Shown: positions 26,713 to 36,368 of the stretch, piece by piece
Layout: the number at the start of each line of letters is the position of its first letter
Position numbering within the stretch: position 1 is the first letter of the stretch
NCBI GenBank assembly: GCA_022484565.1
Contig: JAKVKZ010000012.1
Span: 1 to 60,710, forward strand
Direction: 5' to 3'
Length of the DNA: 60,710 nucleotides
Origin: Muribaculaceae bacterium
GTDB taxonomy: Bacteria; Bacteroidota; Bacteroidia; Bacteroidales; Muribaculaceae
Program-made: the position numbers and the translations under genes
Notes under the pieces: generated by a model
What the model was told of the DNA's origin: nothing
Seen by the model: the letters and a program-made list of their open reading frames with translations, nothing else
Databases searched by the model: none

Positions 26713-29009
26713 CACATAATTATATATATAAAATATTATCTTTCGCTTTTGCCGTCGTTGTTCTTGTCGGCTGCTCCACCACGAGCAAGCTCGAAGAGGG
26801 TGAGGTGCTTTACAATGGCGTCAAGAAAATTGCTGTCAATCCGCCTGCCGGACAAAAAGTGGATGATGGTGTGAAATCCCAGATTCTTGAGGCTGTGAAT
26901 GTGAAGCCAAACAATAGCCTTTATTCGCCGTATCTGCGCACTCCGCTTCCTATAGGTCTGTGGGTATATAATCACATGAGTGATTCCGCGCACGGATTTA
27001 AGGGCTGGTTCTACAATAAGTTTATGGAGGAGCCTGTGCTTATCTCCGATGTTAAGCCTACCACACGTGTTGACATGATTCGTACGCTTCTCGACAATAA
27101 CGGTTATTTTGGTTCTGACGTCTCTTATCAGTTGCTTTACAGTGCAAATAAGAAGAAGGCAAAGATTTCTTATGCGGTTAATCTTACTGACCCGCGCGTT
27201 TTCTGTGCGATTCATTATCCTGATGGCACTCGCCCCGTTGACCATTACATTGATTCTTTGGCTCGCCGCAGCAAATATTTGCAACCCGGGCAGCGATATT
27301 GCACCGATTCGCTAAATTCTGCACGTATCGCTATTGTCAATGTCATGCGTAATAAGGGCTTTTTCTTCTTCCGCCCTGAATATATTCAGTATCTTGCCGA
27401 TAGCACTCTTGTTCCGGGCAAGATTGATTTGGGCATTGTTATCGACAAGACCATTCCGGCTGCATCTCTTGTGCGCTACAAGGAGGGTAATATTGTCACT
27501 ACAGTTTACCGTAATGCCCGTGGAAAGGGTGTTCCTGACAGTCTGATGACGGCGCGTGGCTTGGTTGTCCGCATGATGCCTGTCAAAATTCGCCCGTCGC
27601 TCATCCCGTCGTGCCTCAAGTTCCGTACCGGCCGTGTGTTTTCTGTCCGCGATATGGACCGCACGCAGCTTTATCTTTCCCGTCTTGGCATCTTCAGCGG
27701 AATCAGCATCAACACCACTCCCATGGATTCCCTCAATGGCTCTGATAAGATTGACATTGATGTGCAGTGCACTCTTGATAAGCCTTTGGAGGCTAAATTG
27801 GAGCTAAATGCCAAGTCTAAATCCAACAGCTATCTTGGCCCTGGCTTTTCTGCCAGTCTAACTGATAAAAACATGTTTGGCGGTGCTGAACAGCTCACAA
27901 CTGAAGTCACGGCTTCCTATGAATGGCAGACCGGTGCAGGCCGCAACCACAGTTCAAATTACGATTCCTACGAGTTCGGTGCGAGCAGCACTTTGGCTTT
28001 CCCGCGTCTGTTGGCTCCTAATTTCGTTGACCGCACTCGGCGTTACCTCAACTGGACAAAAATTGCTCTTTCAGGTGATTTTCTTAACCGTCCTGATTTC
28101 TTCAAGATGGCGAAGTTCGATTTGTCGTTCGGTTGGGAATGGCATGCCAACCGCTATTCGTTCAATCAGCTCATTCCGTTTAAGTTGACTTATACCAAAT
28201 TGATAACCACCACTGCAAAGTTCGATTCAGCTATGGTGGCCAATCCTGCCGTTGCGCTAAGTTTCCGTAACCAGTTCATCCCGCAGATGTCCTACACCTA
28301 CACTTACGATAAGGCGTTGAGCCGTTTCAACAATATCACTTGGACGAGTACAATTATGGAGGCTGGCAACATTTTCTCCGGCCTGTGGAGCCTTTGCGGC
28401 GATCATAACAATAAAAAGATGTTTGGCACGCCTTTCTCGCAATTCGTCAAGGTGCAGTCGCAGGTGGTATTTTCTCACCGCATTATGGATGCGCAGTATC
28501 TTGTCTCCCGACTTTTTGTCGGTGCAGCCCATGCCTATGGCAATTCATCTCAAGTGCCTTACACTGAGCAGTTCTACATTGGCGGTGCCAACTCCATCCG
28601 AGCTTTTCCGGTGCGTTCTGTAGGGCCTGGCAGTTATCATCCTTCCAGTGATGATACCAATGCCTACTATGATGAGACGGGTACTTTCCGCCTTGAAGCC
28701 AATTGCGAATATCGTTTCCCGATTTTTGGCTATCTGCATGGCGCAGCTTTCCTTGATGCCGGCAATATTTGGCTGCTGAAGCGTGATGACAGCCGTCCTG
28801 GAGGGTGCATCACCGACGGCAATTTTCTGAAAAACATTGCAATCGGCACAGGTCTTGGTTTGCGCTTCGATATGGATATGCTCGTCCTTCGTGCTGACCT
28901 CGGTATAGGCATCCATGCGCCTTACGACACTGGCAAAACTGGCTATTTCAACATGACTTCTTTCAAGAGCAGCCTTGCTTTCCATTTAGCCATCGGCTAT
29001 CCATTCTGA
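26709..29009 (+). CDS. tamL: TamL, lipidated BamA/TamA-family outer-membrane protein
   Basis: This 766-aa Omp85-superfamily protein has a lipoprotein signal (VVVLVGC, Cys22), as in Bacteroidetes TamL; proteobacterial TamA is not lipidated. It has POTRA-like repeats over about residues 25-380 and a 16-strand barrel C-terminal to that. The barrel carries the Omp85 motif region VPYTEQFYIGGANSIRAFPVRSVGPG (written 28554-28631) and ends LAFHLAIGYPF with terminal Phe. It forms an operon with tamB (4-bp overlap), consistent with a periplasm-spanning Tam complex. A weak stem (GTATC/GATAC, about 29070-29090) may end the transcript. Confidence 0.92.
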   Translation: MTHNYIYKILSFAFAVVVLVGCSTTSKLEEGEVLYNGVKKIAVNPPAGQKVDDGVKSQILEAVNVKPNNSLYSPYLRTPLPIGLWVYNHMSDSAHGFKGWFYNKFMEEPVLISDVKPTTRVDMIRTLLDNNGYFGSDVSYQLLYSANKKKAKISYAVNLTDPRVFCAIHYPDGTRPVDHYIDSLARRSKYLQPGQRYCTDSLNSARIAIVNVMRNKGFFFFRPEYIQYLADSTLVPGKIDLGIVIDKTIPAASLVRYKEGNIVTTVYRNARGKGVPDSLMTARGLVVRMMPVKIRPSLIPSCLKFRTGRVFSVRDMDRTQLYLSRLGIFSGISINTTPMDSLNGSDKIDIDVQCTLDKPLEAKLELNAKSKSNSYLGPGFSASLTDKNMFGGAEQLTTEVTASYEWQTGAGRNHSSNYDSYEFGASSTLAFPRLLAPNFVDRTRRYLNWTKIALSGDFLNRPDFFKMAKFDLSFGWEWHANRYSFNQLIPFKLTYTKLITTTAKFDSAMVANPAVALSFRNQFIPQMSYTYTYDKALSRFNNITWTSTIMEAGNIFSGLWSLCGDHNNKKMFGTPFSQFVKVQSQVVFSHRIMDAQYLVSRLFVGAAHAYGNSSQVPYTEQFYIGGANSIRAFPVRSVGPGSYHPSSDDTNAYYDETGTFRLEANCEYRFPIFGYLHGAAFLDAGNIWLLKRDDSRPGGCITDGNFLKNIAIGTGLGLRFDMDMLVLRADLGIGIHAPYDTGKTGYFNMTSFKSSLAFHLAIGYPF

Positions 29010-29129
29010 TAATTTATTTAGTTAATAACTTTACTCTAAGTGTAACTGAATGTTATTGAATGGATTGTAATGTATCTTCTCGGAGGATACTTTAAAGAAT
29101 ATTTCGTTTTTCTTTTATGCTATTTTTGT

Positions 29130-29137
29130 TACCTTTG
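29130..29137 (+). promoter_or_regulatory. -7 element of the TPR-sensor gene
   Basis: TACCTTTG lies 12-19 nt before the ATG; a second match, TATTTTTG, lies at 29121-29128. Confidence 0.6.
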
Positions 29138-29148
29138 TCCAATTCATA

Positions 29149-30807
29149 ATGATGAAAAACAGATTTTTTATATTTTTATTCCTTACCATGGTACTGTCGT
29201 TTCCATGCTGTACGCATTATGCCGATTCACGCCTTGTACGTGCAGATAGCCTAATGAATACACATCCAGACAGCGCCTATGCAATTTTAAAATCTATTAA
29301 GCCTGCTTCTTTACAAGATAAGGAAGGGAAAGCCTATTATGCCTTACTTTACACTCAAGCTCAGTATAAAAATTACGATTCTATCCGTTTCGATTCCCTT
29401 ATCAATATTGCCGTCAATTATTTCAGCGACAATCACGACCGTGAAAAGTACACCCGTTCACTCCTTTACAAAGGCGCAGCCTTTAGCGATATGGGAAACA
29501 AACTCGATGCGATGTATTATTATAAATGTGCTGAAGCCAATGCGGATAGTAAAGATTATGAACTTAAAGGGCAGATTAATATACGTATGGCTGAATTATA
29601 CAGAGAAATGGAAGTCGAAGATAATATGGATATGGAAAAATTTAAAGAGGCATTAAGGTATTACGAAAAAGCAGGTGATAAGAAATTCCAAATTGTTTGT
29701 CTAAATTCTATAGGTTCAATTTATCGGGGTTTCCAGATTGACAGTGCATATAAGTATTTATTTCACGCATTACAATTGTCAAGGGAAATTGGCGACAGCA
29801 GTAACATTTTTATTAATATTTCTTCAATATCAAGGGCTTATTGGGCAGACTCATTATTTAGTAAGTCAAAAGATTTGGCGGTTTTCGCAATCAAGAATGG
29901 CTCAAAATACCTGCCAGATCAAAATTGTTATTATGATGCCTGTACTAGTTATGCGGAATTAGGAAAAGCTGATTCTGCACTTTTCTATTTTAAGCAAATA
30001 AAGGCTGAAAACTCTGTTGAAGATTTGATTTCTCGCGAATTGGCCTTAATGGAAATAGAAAAGGCTAAAAAAAATTATAGATCTTCTTTGGACCATTTAC
30101 TTAAATTTGTAAATGCGTATAATCTCATCTCCCATAATCCTGTCCGTAATCAATTGCTGATTAGTGAAAAGCAATATGACAAACAAAAAAATGAATTAAG
30201 TCAGATAAAACTTCAGAAAGAGAAGCTAATACTATTCTTTTGCGCATTTTTGTTTATTATTGTATTGCTTGCTTGGATTCTAAAATATCGTCAAAGACAA
30301 AAAGATTATATAAATCTGATTGGCTTGATGCAAAGTGAAGCAAATGAATCAAAAGAATATTTATCAATACAACTTGAAAAAGATTCTCAATTGAAAGTTG
30401 CTGTTGAACAATTGATTGAAAATGTTAAATATCTTACGAATGCGTCGTATCAGTATAGTGATGTTCCCGCTGCTTTTATGGAATGCTTTAGGAAAAGAGT
30501 GAAGTTGACGAGATTTCAGGACAATATGTTGAATAATTTGAAATTGATATTGGATACTAATTATAATAATATAATTACCCGGCTATCAGCTGAATACCCT
30601 ATCCTTTCTAATGATGAATTAGATTTTATAAGTCTTATTTGTTATGGCTTTTCTTTTGCAGCAATTACTGTGTGTATGGGGTATTCAAATCCAAACTATG
30701 TAAACAATAAAAAAATTCGCATTGCCAAGAAAATGCAACTTAAACAACCTCTTAGACAATATCTGAACAATTTAATGGAAGAATCTATTTCGAATAATAG
30801 GCTGTAA
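29149..30807 (+). CDS. TPR lipoprotein with membrane helix and C-terminal HTH-like domain
   Basis: This 552-aa protein begins with a lipoprotein-like signal (Cys20/Cys21 in LSFPCCTHYADS). Residues about 30-340 are helical TPR repeats (for example GKAYYALLYTQAQYKNYDSI, ALRYYEKAGDKKFQIVCLNS). A membrane helix (LILFFCAFLFIIVLLAWIL, about 361-379) and a coiled coil follow, then a C-terminal domain with a LuxR/GerE-like helix-turn-helix pattern (LSNDELDFISLICYGFSFAAI, then VNNKKIRIAKKM, about 485-530). Such TPR-TM-HTH proteins are common in Bacteroidales and are thought to be one-component membrane regulators. The HTH is poorly conserved and may not bind DNA. AT-rich compared with tamL. Target unknown. 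Confidence 0.7.
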   Translation: MMKNRFFIFLFLTMVLSFPCCTHYADSRLVRADSLMNTHPDSAYAILKSIKPASLQDKEGKAYYALLYTQAQYKNYDSIRFDSLINIAVNYFSDNHDREKYTRSLLYKGAAFSDMGNKLDAMYYYKCAEANADSKDYELKGQINIRMAELYREMEVEDNMDMEKFKEALRYYEKAGDKKFQIVCLNSIGSIYRGFQIDSAYKYLFHALQLSREIGDSSNIFINISSISRAYWADSLFSKSKDLAVFAIKNGSKYLPDQNCYYDACTSYAELGKADSALFYFKQIKAENSVEDLISRELALMEIEKAKKNYRSSLDHLLKFVNAYNLISHNPVRNQLLISEKQYDKQKNELSQIKLQKEKLILFFCAFLFIIVLLAWILKYRQRQKDYINLIGLMQSEANESKEYLSIQLEKDSQLKVAVEQLIENVKYLTNASYQYSDVPAAFMECFRKRVKLTRFQDNMLNNLKLILDTNYNNIITRLSAEYPILSNDELDFISLICYGFSFAAITVCMGYSNPNYVNNKKIRIAKKMQLKQPLRQYLNNLMEESISNNRL

Positions 30808-31098
30808 TATTACTTAAATTGTCGTTTATTATTATGAATTTGTTAATGGTATAAAAATATTTTTGTAAATTATTGATTTTTAGATGTCTAATTTTAAATT
30901 GGTGTGCTTGAGATGTTGTTGTTTATTGGATATAATTGTATATCTTTACAATCAATAATACGAGTGTTACTTTGAAATGTTACAGTAGGCGAAGTTAAGT
31001 GTGATGGCACATGAATTTTTTAAACTGTTTCTACTTGTATCTACACGGTTCGATTTTTGTCTTGTTTTAAATTTATTAATAAATAAAACTCATTGGTA
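30808..31098. other. 290-bp intergenic region
   Basis: AT-rich with no open frame of note. No convincing consensus -7 was found close to the next start (31099), and no recognisable terminator. Nothing else seen. Confidence 0.4.
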
Positions 31099-32049
31099 AT
31101 GAAAAAATCAAACTTTATTTTTTTTGCCGTTCTTTTTTTCAGCTGGCTTCCTCTTCAGGCTGCCGATTATGAATATGTCCCTACAGTTCGCGAAGGAGTA
31201 GAGTGGGGTTATTATGTTTCCCAAGCATATTACAGCCAAAAGCCAAATACTTATTATCGTGTGTGCTTTAAGGGTGATACTTCAATAAATAATATGTCGT
31301 ACAAGAAATGTTATTGTTATCGTACATGTACATTTGATTCCGACAGTGCAAAGGTCATTTCGTTTATGCGTGAGGAGAACAAAAGGGTCTATATGCGCCC
31401 TAATCCTAATGTTACTAATGATTTCATGAACAATATAGAGACTTTATATTATGATAATGATAAGGAATATTGCCTCTACGATTTCAATTATAACGTTGGC
31501 GACACAATTAAGGCAATATATGCTCTAAATGGCAATGTAGTGACAGAAATTGATTCCGTGTTGGTCAATGGCAAGTTGCGCAAACTGTTCAAATCGGGCA
31601 ATTTTCGTACTTTCATGGAGGGCATTGGCCCTGTTGACGAAAATGGAGGCGACATAATGTTTCCATTTCCGGCTCAGTTAACTGGTGGAGCACAAATAGC
31701 GACGCAGTTCAATTATGAACATGCGGTTGGCACAAATTATGCCGATTATCGTGCCGATGCACCCGACAATAATGATCCCTGCTTTATTATTCTTGGCGTT
31801 TCGCCTGTCAGTGAAAATTTCAGCACAATGAAGCTTGTTCAGAGTGGCTCTGTTTTAACCGTCACACTGCCAACCAATGATTTTGGAGGTATTGAACTTA
31901 TTGACATTTCAGGTCGCATTATAGCGCAAAAAATCATTAATGGCACAAACCAAACCACAATTTCAACTTTGGGCATTGCTCCCGGTGTATATGTTGTGAT
32001 TGCAACTTCGCCACGCACATCTGCAAATGCGAAAATTTTGCTTCACTGA
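31099..32049 (+). CDS. Secreted protein with T9SS-type C-terminal sorting domain, otherwise unknown
   Basis: This 316-aa exported protein has a signal peptide ending around LPLQA (about residue 22). The mature part is Tyr/Cys-rich (YYRVCFKGDTS, KKCYCYRTCTF) and beta in character, with no recognised domain. The last ~75 residues look like a Por secretion type A domain (IELIDISGRIIAQKI, LGIAPGVYVVIAT, ending NAKILLH). It follows the TPR sensor gene in the same orientation at about 290 bp and is closed by its own terminator at 32069-32099. Possibly a T9SS client; function unknown. Confidence 0.65.
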   Translation: MKKSNFIFFAVLFFSWLPLQAADYEYVPTVREGVEWGYYVSQAYYSQKPNTYYRVCFKGDTSINNMSYKKCYCYRTCTFDSDSAKVISFMREENKRVYMRPNPNVTNDFMNNIETLYYDNDKEYCLYDFNYNVGDTIKAIYALNGNVVTEIDSVLVNGKLRKLFKSGNFRTFMEGIGPVDENGGDIMFPFPAQLTGGAQIATQFNYEHAVGTNYADYRADAPDNNDPCFIILGVSPVSENFSTMKLVQSGSVLTVTLPTNDFGGIELIDISGRIIAQKIINGTNQTTISTLGIAPGVYVVIATSPRTSANAKILLH

Positions 32050-32068
32050 TTCAGTAATATAATTTATA

Positions 32069-32099
32069 GGGCAAAGGAATCAAAGTCTTTGCCCTTTTT
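32069..32099 (+). terminator. Terminator of the T9SS-sorted protein gene
   Basis: Stem GGGCAAAG/CTTTGCCC with a 10-nt loop followed by TTTTT. Confidence 0.85.
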
Positions 32100-32180
32100 A
32101 TAATGTCAATCCGCTAATTATTTCTAAGGTCTTCAGATTATATTCCATAATTGACGTTGAAATCGAAAATTCCATTTTAA

Positions 32181-32212
32181 TTTGTTTTTGCGCTCACCTT
32201 GCATTATCTTTG
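32181..32212 (+). promoter_or_regulatory. Consensus promoter of tatA-tatC
   Basis: -33 TTTG (32181-32184), 20-nt spacer and -7 TATCTTTG (32205-32212). This is the best match to the Bacteroidetes primary-sigma consensus in the window. Confidence 0.85.
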
Positions 32213-32233
32213 TCCCAATAAAATCGAATTGTT

Positions 32234-32479
32234 ATGCTTATAAATATTTTGAACACTCTGCCGCTGATTTTCAATATTGGAACAGGTGAGTTAATTGCTA
32301 TTGTGATTGTGATTTTGCTCCTTTTCGGTGGTAAAAAAATTCCTGAACTGATGAAGGGAATAGGCAAAGGCGTTCGCAGTTTCAAGACTGGCATGAACGA
32401 GGTTGAGGATGAGATTAATAAGCCGGCTGATGACAAAAAGGCTGATGCTAAGGAAGAAAAATCATCTGAATCTAAGTAG
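32234..32479 (+). CDS. tatA: Sec-independent translocase subunit TatA
   Basis: TatA forms the protein-conducting part of the Tat system, which exports folded proteins across the inner membrane. The 81-aa product has one membrane helix (about 18-33), the hinge motif [11 protein letters not shown], an amphipathic helix ([18 protein letters not shown]) and a charged tail. It starts about 22 nt after a consensus promoter and is followed by tatC. No tatB is present, as is usual in this phylum. Confidence 0.95.
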   Translation: MLINILNTLPLIFNIGTGELIAIVIVILLLFGGKKIPELMKGIGKGVRSFKTGMNEVEDEINKPADDKKADAKEEKSSESK

Positions 32480-32544
32480 AAATTTTCCCAGTTGCAATAA
32501 ATTATTCCGTGTGGTGCTGGCTACATGGGAAATGCCATATTAGG

Positions 32545-33405
32545 GTGGAATCTAACAAAAAGGAAGATTTGGAGGAAATGCCGTTCTGGGGGCATGTTGA
32601 GGCTTTGCGGAATGTGCTAATCAAGATTGCGGTGGTGCTGGTGGTGTTTGCCATCGGCTTTTTCTGTGTCATGCCTTATCTTTTCGACAATGTTATTCTT
32701 GCTCCGTGCCGCAGCGATTTTGTGCTTTATCGCCTGTTTGAGAAGATGACACGTCTGTTTCCCATTCTTCCGCAATTTATCAGTGGCGATTTCACTGTGA
32801 AGCTCATCAATATCCAGCTTGCCTCGCAGTTCTTCATTCACATGTCGTCATCTTTTTGGCTTGCTGTGGTATTTGCTTTTCCTATACTGATTTATTTTAT
32901 TTGGGGCTTTGTCAGCCCTGCTCTATATGAGCGTGAGAAGCATGGCGTGCGCCGTGCGTTTGTGCTCGGCAACGTTATGTTTTTTATCGGTGTGGCTGTT
33001 GGCTATTTTATCGTGTTCCCCATCACGTTGCGATTTCTTGCCGGCTATCAGGTGAGCACCATGATTCCTAATCAGGTCTCACTTGATTCATATATGGACA
33101 CTTTCATGATGCTTATTTTCATTATGGGCATCATTTTCGAGTTGCCGCTTCTGGCATGGGCGCTCGGTGCTATCGGAATTCTTCATCGTGAATTTTTCAG
33201 GAAATATCGCCGTTATGCTATTGTCATTCTGCTTGTCCTTGCTGCTGTGATTACTCCAACTGGCGACCCGTTCACTCTCTCAGTCGTTTTCCTGCCGATT
33301 TATGCGCTATATGAGCTTAGCGCGATTTTCGTCAAGCCGAAGCCCAAAGAAGAAGATGATGCGGACGACGCTGACGATGAGGAATTGCAGCACGACGCTC
33401 AATAG
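32545..33405 (+). CDS. tatC: Sec-independent translocase subunit TatC
   Basis: TatC is the twin-arginine signal receptor. It has six membrane helices, the N-terminal FWGHVEALRN motif (family F-x-H-L/V-x-E-L-R) and the conserved periplasmic and cytoplasmic loops (FVSPALYEREK, ITPTGDPFT). The 286-aa product is near the usual length, with an acidic C-tail (EEDDADDADDEE). Start uncertain: GTG at 32545 is preferred; ATG at 32578 just before PFWGH is the main alternative and GTG at 32509 is less likely. It follows tatA in one operon. Confidence 0.93.
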   Translation: MESNKKEDLEEMPFWGHVEALRNVLIKIAVVLVVFAIGFFCVMPYLFDNVILAPCRSDFVLYRLFEKMTRLFPILPQFISGDFTVKLINIQLASQFFIHMSSSFWLAVVFAFPILIYFIWGFVSPALYEREKHGVRRAFVLGNVMFFIGVAVGYFIVFPITLRFLAGYQVSTMIPNQVSLDSYMDTFMMLIFIMGIIFELPLLAWALGAIGILHREFFRKYRRYAIVILLVLAAVITPTGDPFTLSVVFLPIYALYELSAIFVKPKPKEEDDADDADDEELQHDAQ

Positions 33406-33489
33406 CCATTGAAAACACCTTTTTTGCCTTCATGTTATAATTATTCGCCTAAAATGGCGTTATTCTTTATATTGCGCAACTTTTAAAGA

Positions 33490-35901
33490 ATGAAATTCCA
33501 TAAAATAATTATATCTCTCTTCGGCTTTTGCCTTTTCATGGCTCTACCTTTATCTGCTCAAGTGAAGATTTCGGGTAAGGTTACTGACGAAAAGAACGAC
33601 CCTATTGAATTTGCCACTGTACGCATTGCAGGCACTGCTATCGGCGTAAGTACCGACACAAAAGGTGATTATTCCCTGTCGGTTCCTGAGCGCGACACCA
33701 TTATGGTGATTGTCAGCTGCATCGGTTATAGCGATGTTAAGCGGCAGTTTATTCGTGCTAAAGGTGCTATCACCCTCAATCCGCGTCTTTATGAGAAAAC
33801 TCATCAGTTAAAGGAAGTTCAGGTAACTGAATTCAAAAAGCAGACCAACCAGATGCAGACCATCGATGCCAAAGCCTCGAAACTTACTCCTGATGCGGCT
33901 GGTGGCAGCATTGAATCGGTCCTTACCACTATGGCTGGCGTCAGTTCCAAGAATGAGATGAGTACGCAATATATGGTGCGTGGCGGCACTTATGATGAGA
34001 ATAGCGTGTATATCAATGGCATAGAAATTTATCGTCCGCAACTTATCACTTCCGGTCAGCAGGAGGGTTTGAGCATTATCAATCCTGATATGGTCGGCTC
34101 TGTGGCATTCTCCACTGGCGGATTCAATGCTGAGTATGGCGATAAGATGTCGTCGGTACTCGATATAAAATATCGTGAGCCTGAAGCCTTTGAAGGCGCT
34201 TTTTCGGCAAGTCTTATGGGTGGAAGTTTCTCCATTGGCCAGCACAGCAAAAAGTTCTCGCAACTCCATGGTGTGCGTTACAAGCGTAATGCCTCCTTGC
34301 TCGGCTCATTGGAAACAAAAGGCGAATACGACCCTCAGTATTTCGATTATCAGACTTCAATGGAGTATAAGCCAACTTCCAAATTCACCGTCTCTTTCCT
34401 CGGCAATGCCGCTATCAATAATTATCGATTCAAGCCCGAAACACGTTCCACAAGTTTTGGCACAATGTTTAATGCCAAGCAATTCACTGTTTATTTTGAC
34501 GGGCAGGAGAAGGATAAGTTTGAAACATATTTCGGCGCATTGTCGATGAATTACCGCCTCAACAAAAGCACGGATTTCACTTGGCAGAATTCAGGCTACC
34601 TCACCAATGAGCTTGTCAGCTACGACATTCAGGGCGAATATTGGCTTGATGAGGCCGGTGGCACTGACAATTCAGGCGCTACAGTCGGCGGAGAGCTTGG
34701 GGTAGGGCGTTATCGTCAGCATAGCCGCGACCGTTTGAAGGCAAGTGTGCTTGCCACTGCATTGAAGGGCAACACATCGCTCAGCAATAATAATTTCTCT
34801 TATGGCGTTTCGCTTCAGCATGAAAAGATTTTCGACCGCACACGCGAATGGGAAACCCGCGATTCTGCCGGCTATTCCTTGCCTCACACTGGTGATGGAG
34901 TTAACGTGATTTATAGTCTCACTTCACGTCAGGACCTTTCATCCAACCGCTTTGCCGCATATCTTCAGGACGCCTACAAAATCATGAGTAATTCCGGCAT
35001 GTTGACCATTAATGGCGGTGTCCGAGCTTCATATTGGGACTATAATAAGGAATTCCTTTTCAGCCCGCGTGCCAGCTTGGGCTTTGTGCCGGCTTCCAAC
35101 GAGAAACTCGCTTTCCGTTTTGCTGCCGGTCTTTACTATCAGGCACCATTCTATAAGGAATACCGCCGAAACATGGTGGATGCCGACGGCAACACTTATG
35201 TGGAACTTAACAGCGATATAAAGTCGCAGCGCAGTGTGCATTTCATCCTTGGCGGTGACTACACTTTCCGTAAACTCGACCGTCCCTTCAAATTATCGGC
35301 TGAGCTGTATTATAAGAATATCTCCAATCTTAATCCTTATGAGATTGATAACTTGAAGGTCGTTTATTCAGGAACTAATAATTCCAAGGGTTATGTCACA
35401 GGGCTTGATTTCAAGTTTTTCGGCCAGTTCGTTGAAGGCACTGATTCATGGATAAGTTTTTCATTGATGAAGACTCAGGAAACCCTCAATGGGGTTAAAG
35501 TTCCGCTCCCTACCGACCAGCGTTACAGCGTAGCCATGTATTTCACTGATTATTTTCCTAAATATCCTAAGGTGAAGTTCAGTCTTAAAGGCATCCTTTC
35601 CGATGGTCTGCCTATGACTGCGCCTCATGTCACCCGCGATGTGTCGTATTTCCGTGCTCCGGCTTACAAACGCCTTGATATTGGCGTAGCTTATGAACTT
35701 GTTGGTGGTGATGAAAACAAGCCTGATAACTTCCTGAGGCATTTCAAGAGCGTTTGGCTTGGCTTGGATGTGTTCAATTTATTTGATATTTCTAATGTCA
35801 GCGGCTATTATTGGGTTACTGATGTCCACAACATTCAGTATGCCGTTCCTAACTATCTCACCCGCCGCCAGCTGAATGTTCACCTTTCAGTGAATTTCTG
35901 A
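33490..35901 (+). CDS. TonB-dependent receptor with carboxypeptidase-regulatory-like domain
   Basis: This 803-aa outer-membrane receptor starts with a signal peptide ending MALPLSAQ (about residue 23). A CarboxypepD_reg-like domain (KISGKVTDEKNDPIEFATV, about 25-100) is followed by a plug (SIESVLTTMAGVSSKNEMSTQYMVRGG, about 140-250, with YINGIEIYRP and FNAEYGD) and a barrel ending LNVHLSVNF with terminal Phe. No SusD partner or surface lipoprotein is adjacent. It lies downstream of tatC (84 bp) and is closed by a terminator overlapping its stop. Substrate unknown. Confidence 0.92.
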   Translation: MKFHKIIISLFGFCLFMALPLSAQVKISGKVTDEKNDPIEFATVRIAGTAIGVSTDTKGDYSLSVPERDTIMVIVSCIGYSDVKRQFIRAKGAITLNPRLYEKTHQLKEVQVTEFKKQTNQMQTIDAKASKLTPDAAGGSIESVLTTMAGVSSKNEMSTQYMVRGGTYDENSVYINGIEIYRPQLITSGQQEGLSIINPDMVGSVAFSTGGFNAEYGDKMSSVLDIKYREPEAFEGAFSASLMGGSFSIGQHSKKFSQLHGVRYKRNASLLGSLETKGEYDPQYFDYQTSMEYKPTSKFTVSFLGNAAINNYRFKPETRSTSFGTMFNAKQFTVYFDGQEKDKFETYFGALSMNYRLNKSTDFTWQNSGYLTNELVSYDIQGEYWLDEAGGTDNSGATVGGELGVGRYRQHSRDRLKASVLATALKGNTSLSNNNFSYGVSLQHEKIFDRTREWETRDSAGYSLPHTGDGVNVIYSLTSRQDLSSNRFAAYLQDAYKIMSNSGMLTINGGVRASYWDYNKEFLFSPRASLGFVPASNEKLAFRFAAGLYYQAPFYKEYRRNMVDADGNTYVELNSDIKSQRSVHFILGGDYTFRKLDRPFKLSAELYYKNISNLNPYEIDNLKVVYSGTNNSKGYVTGLDFKFFGQFVEGTDSWISFSLMKTQETLNGVKVPLPTDQRYSVAMYFTDYFPKYPKVKFSLKGILSDGLPMTAPHVTRDVSYFRAPAYKRLDIGVAYELVGGDENKPDNFLRHFKSVWLGLDVFNLFDISNVSGYYWVTDVHNIQYAVPNYLTRRQLNVHLSVNF

Positions 35902-35930
35902 AAGCGGTGAACATTCAAATCGCTTTTTTT
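35901..35930 (+). terminator. Terminator of the TonB receptor gene
   Basis: Stem AAAGCG/CGCTTT with a 14-nt loop followed by a T-run, between convergent genes. Confidence 0.75.
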
Positions 35931-35961
35931 CCGCTCGAGTTTTTCATCCTACATATACATA

Positions 35962-36363
35962 CTATTCTTCCCTAATCATAGCTGGCTCGATGAGTTCATC
36001 TTCGCCAACTTGGGCACCGGAATTATATGCGTTCGGGAACCATAGGTCCAGTAATTGCTCTGTGTGCCATTCTATTTCAGGAGTGATGTTTCTCTTGACC
36101 TTTTTGTAGGTGTACATTATCACTCCCAGCTCATCTAAATGCCCTGTCACAGGGTGGTCTTCCGATGGAATTAAGTCAATTGGCAGTACGAGATACGACA
36201 TTGCCGCCACAATGGAAATCTTGTCCTTGGTGGGCGTACTCGGCTCCCTAAGCACGAAATACAGCTGAAGCACCGGCCTCATGCTGATTTTGCCTACACT
36301 CTGGGCCACGCGGCAAAGTTTGTCGCGCAGCTCCGTGTAGTTGATGTAAATAGGTGTGTTCAT
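35962..36363 (-). CDS. DUF1232 (YkvA-like) protein
   Basis: This 133-aa protein contains the DUF1232 core, PTKDKISIVAAMSYLVLPIDLIP followed by HLDELGVIMYTYKKV, spanning about residues 42-90 and usually a short membrane-associated helix pair. Flanks are not recognised. The start is 5 bp after the stop of the YbjN-like gene, so the two are probably one operon. DUF1232 proteins have no firm function; neighbouring genes suggest a shared unknown role. Confidence 0.8.
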   Translation of the reverse strand: MNTPIYINYTELRDKLCRVAQSVGKISMRPVLQLYFVLREPSTPTKDKISIVAAMSYLVLPIDLIPSEDHPVTGHLDELGVIMYTYKKVKRNITPEIEWHTEQLLDLWFPNAYNSGAQVGEDELIEPAMIREE

Positions 36364-36368
36364 AGCAG

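Noticed and set aside
29070-29092. Strong terminator after tamL
   Set aside because: The GTATC/GATAC stem is only 5 bp with a weak T-run; mentioned under tamL but not annotated.
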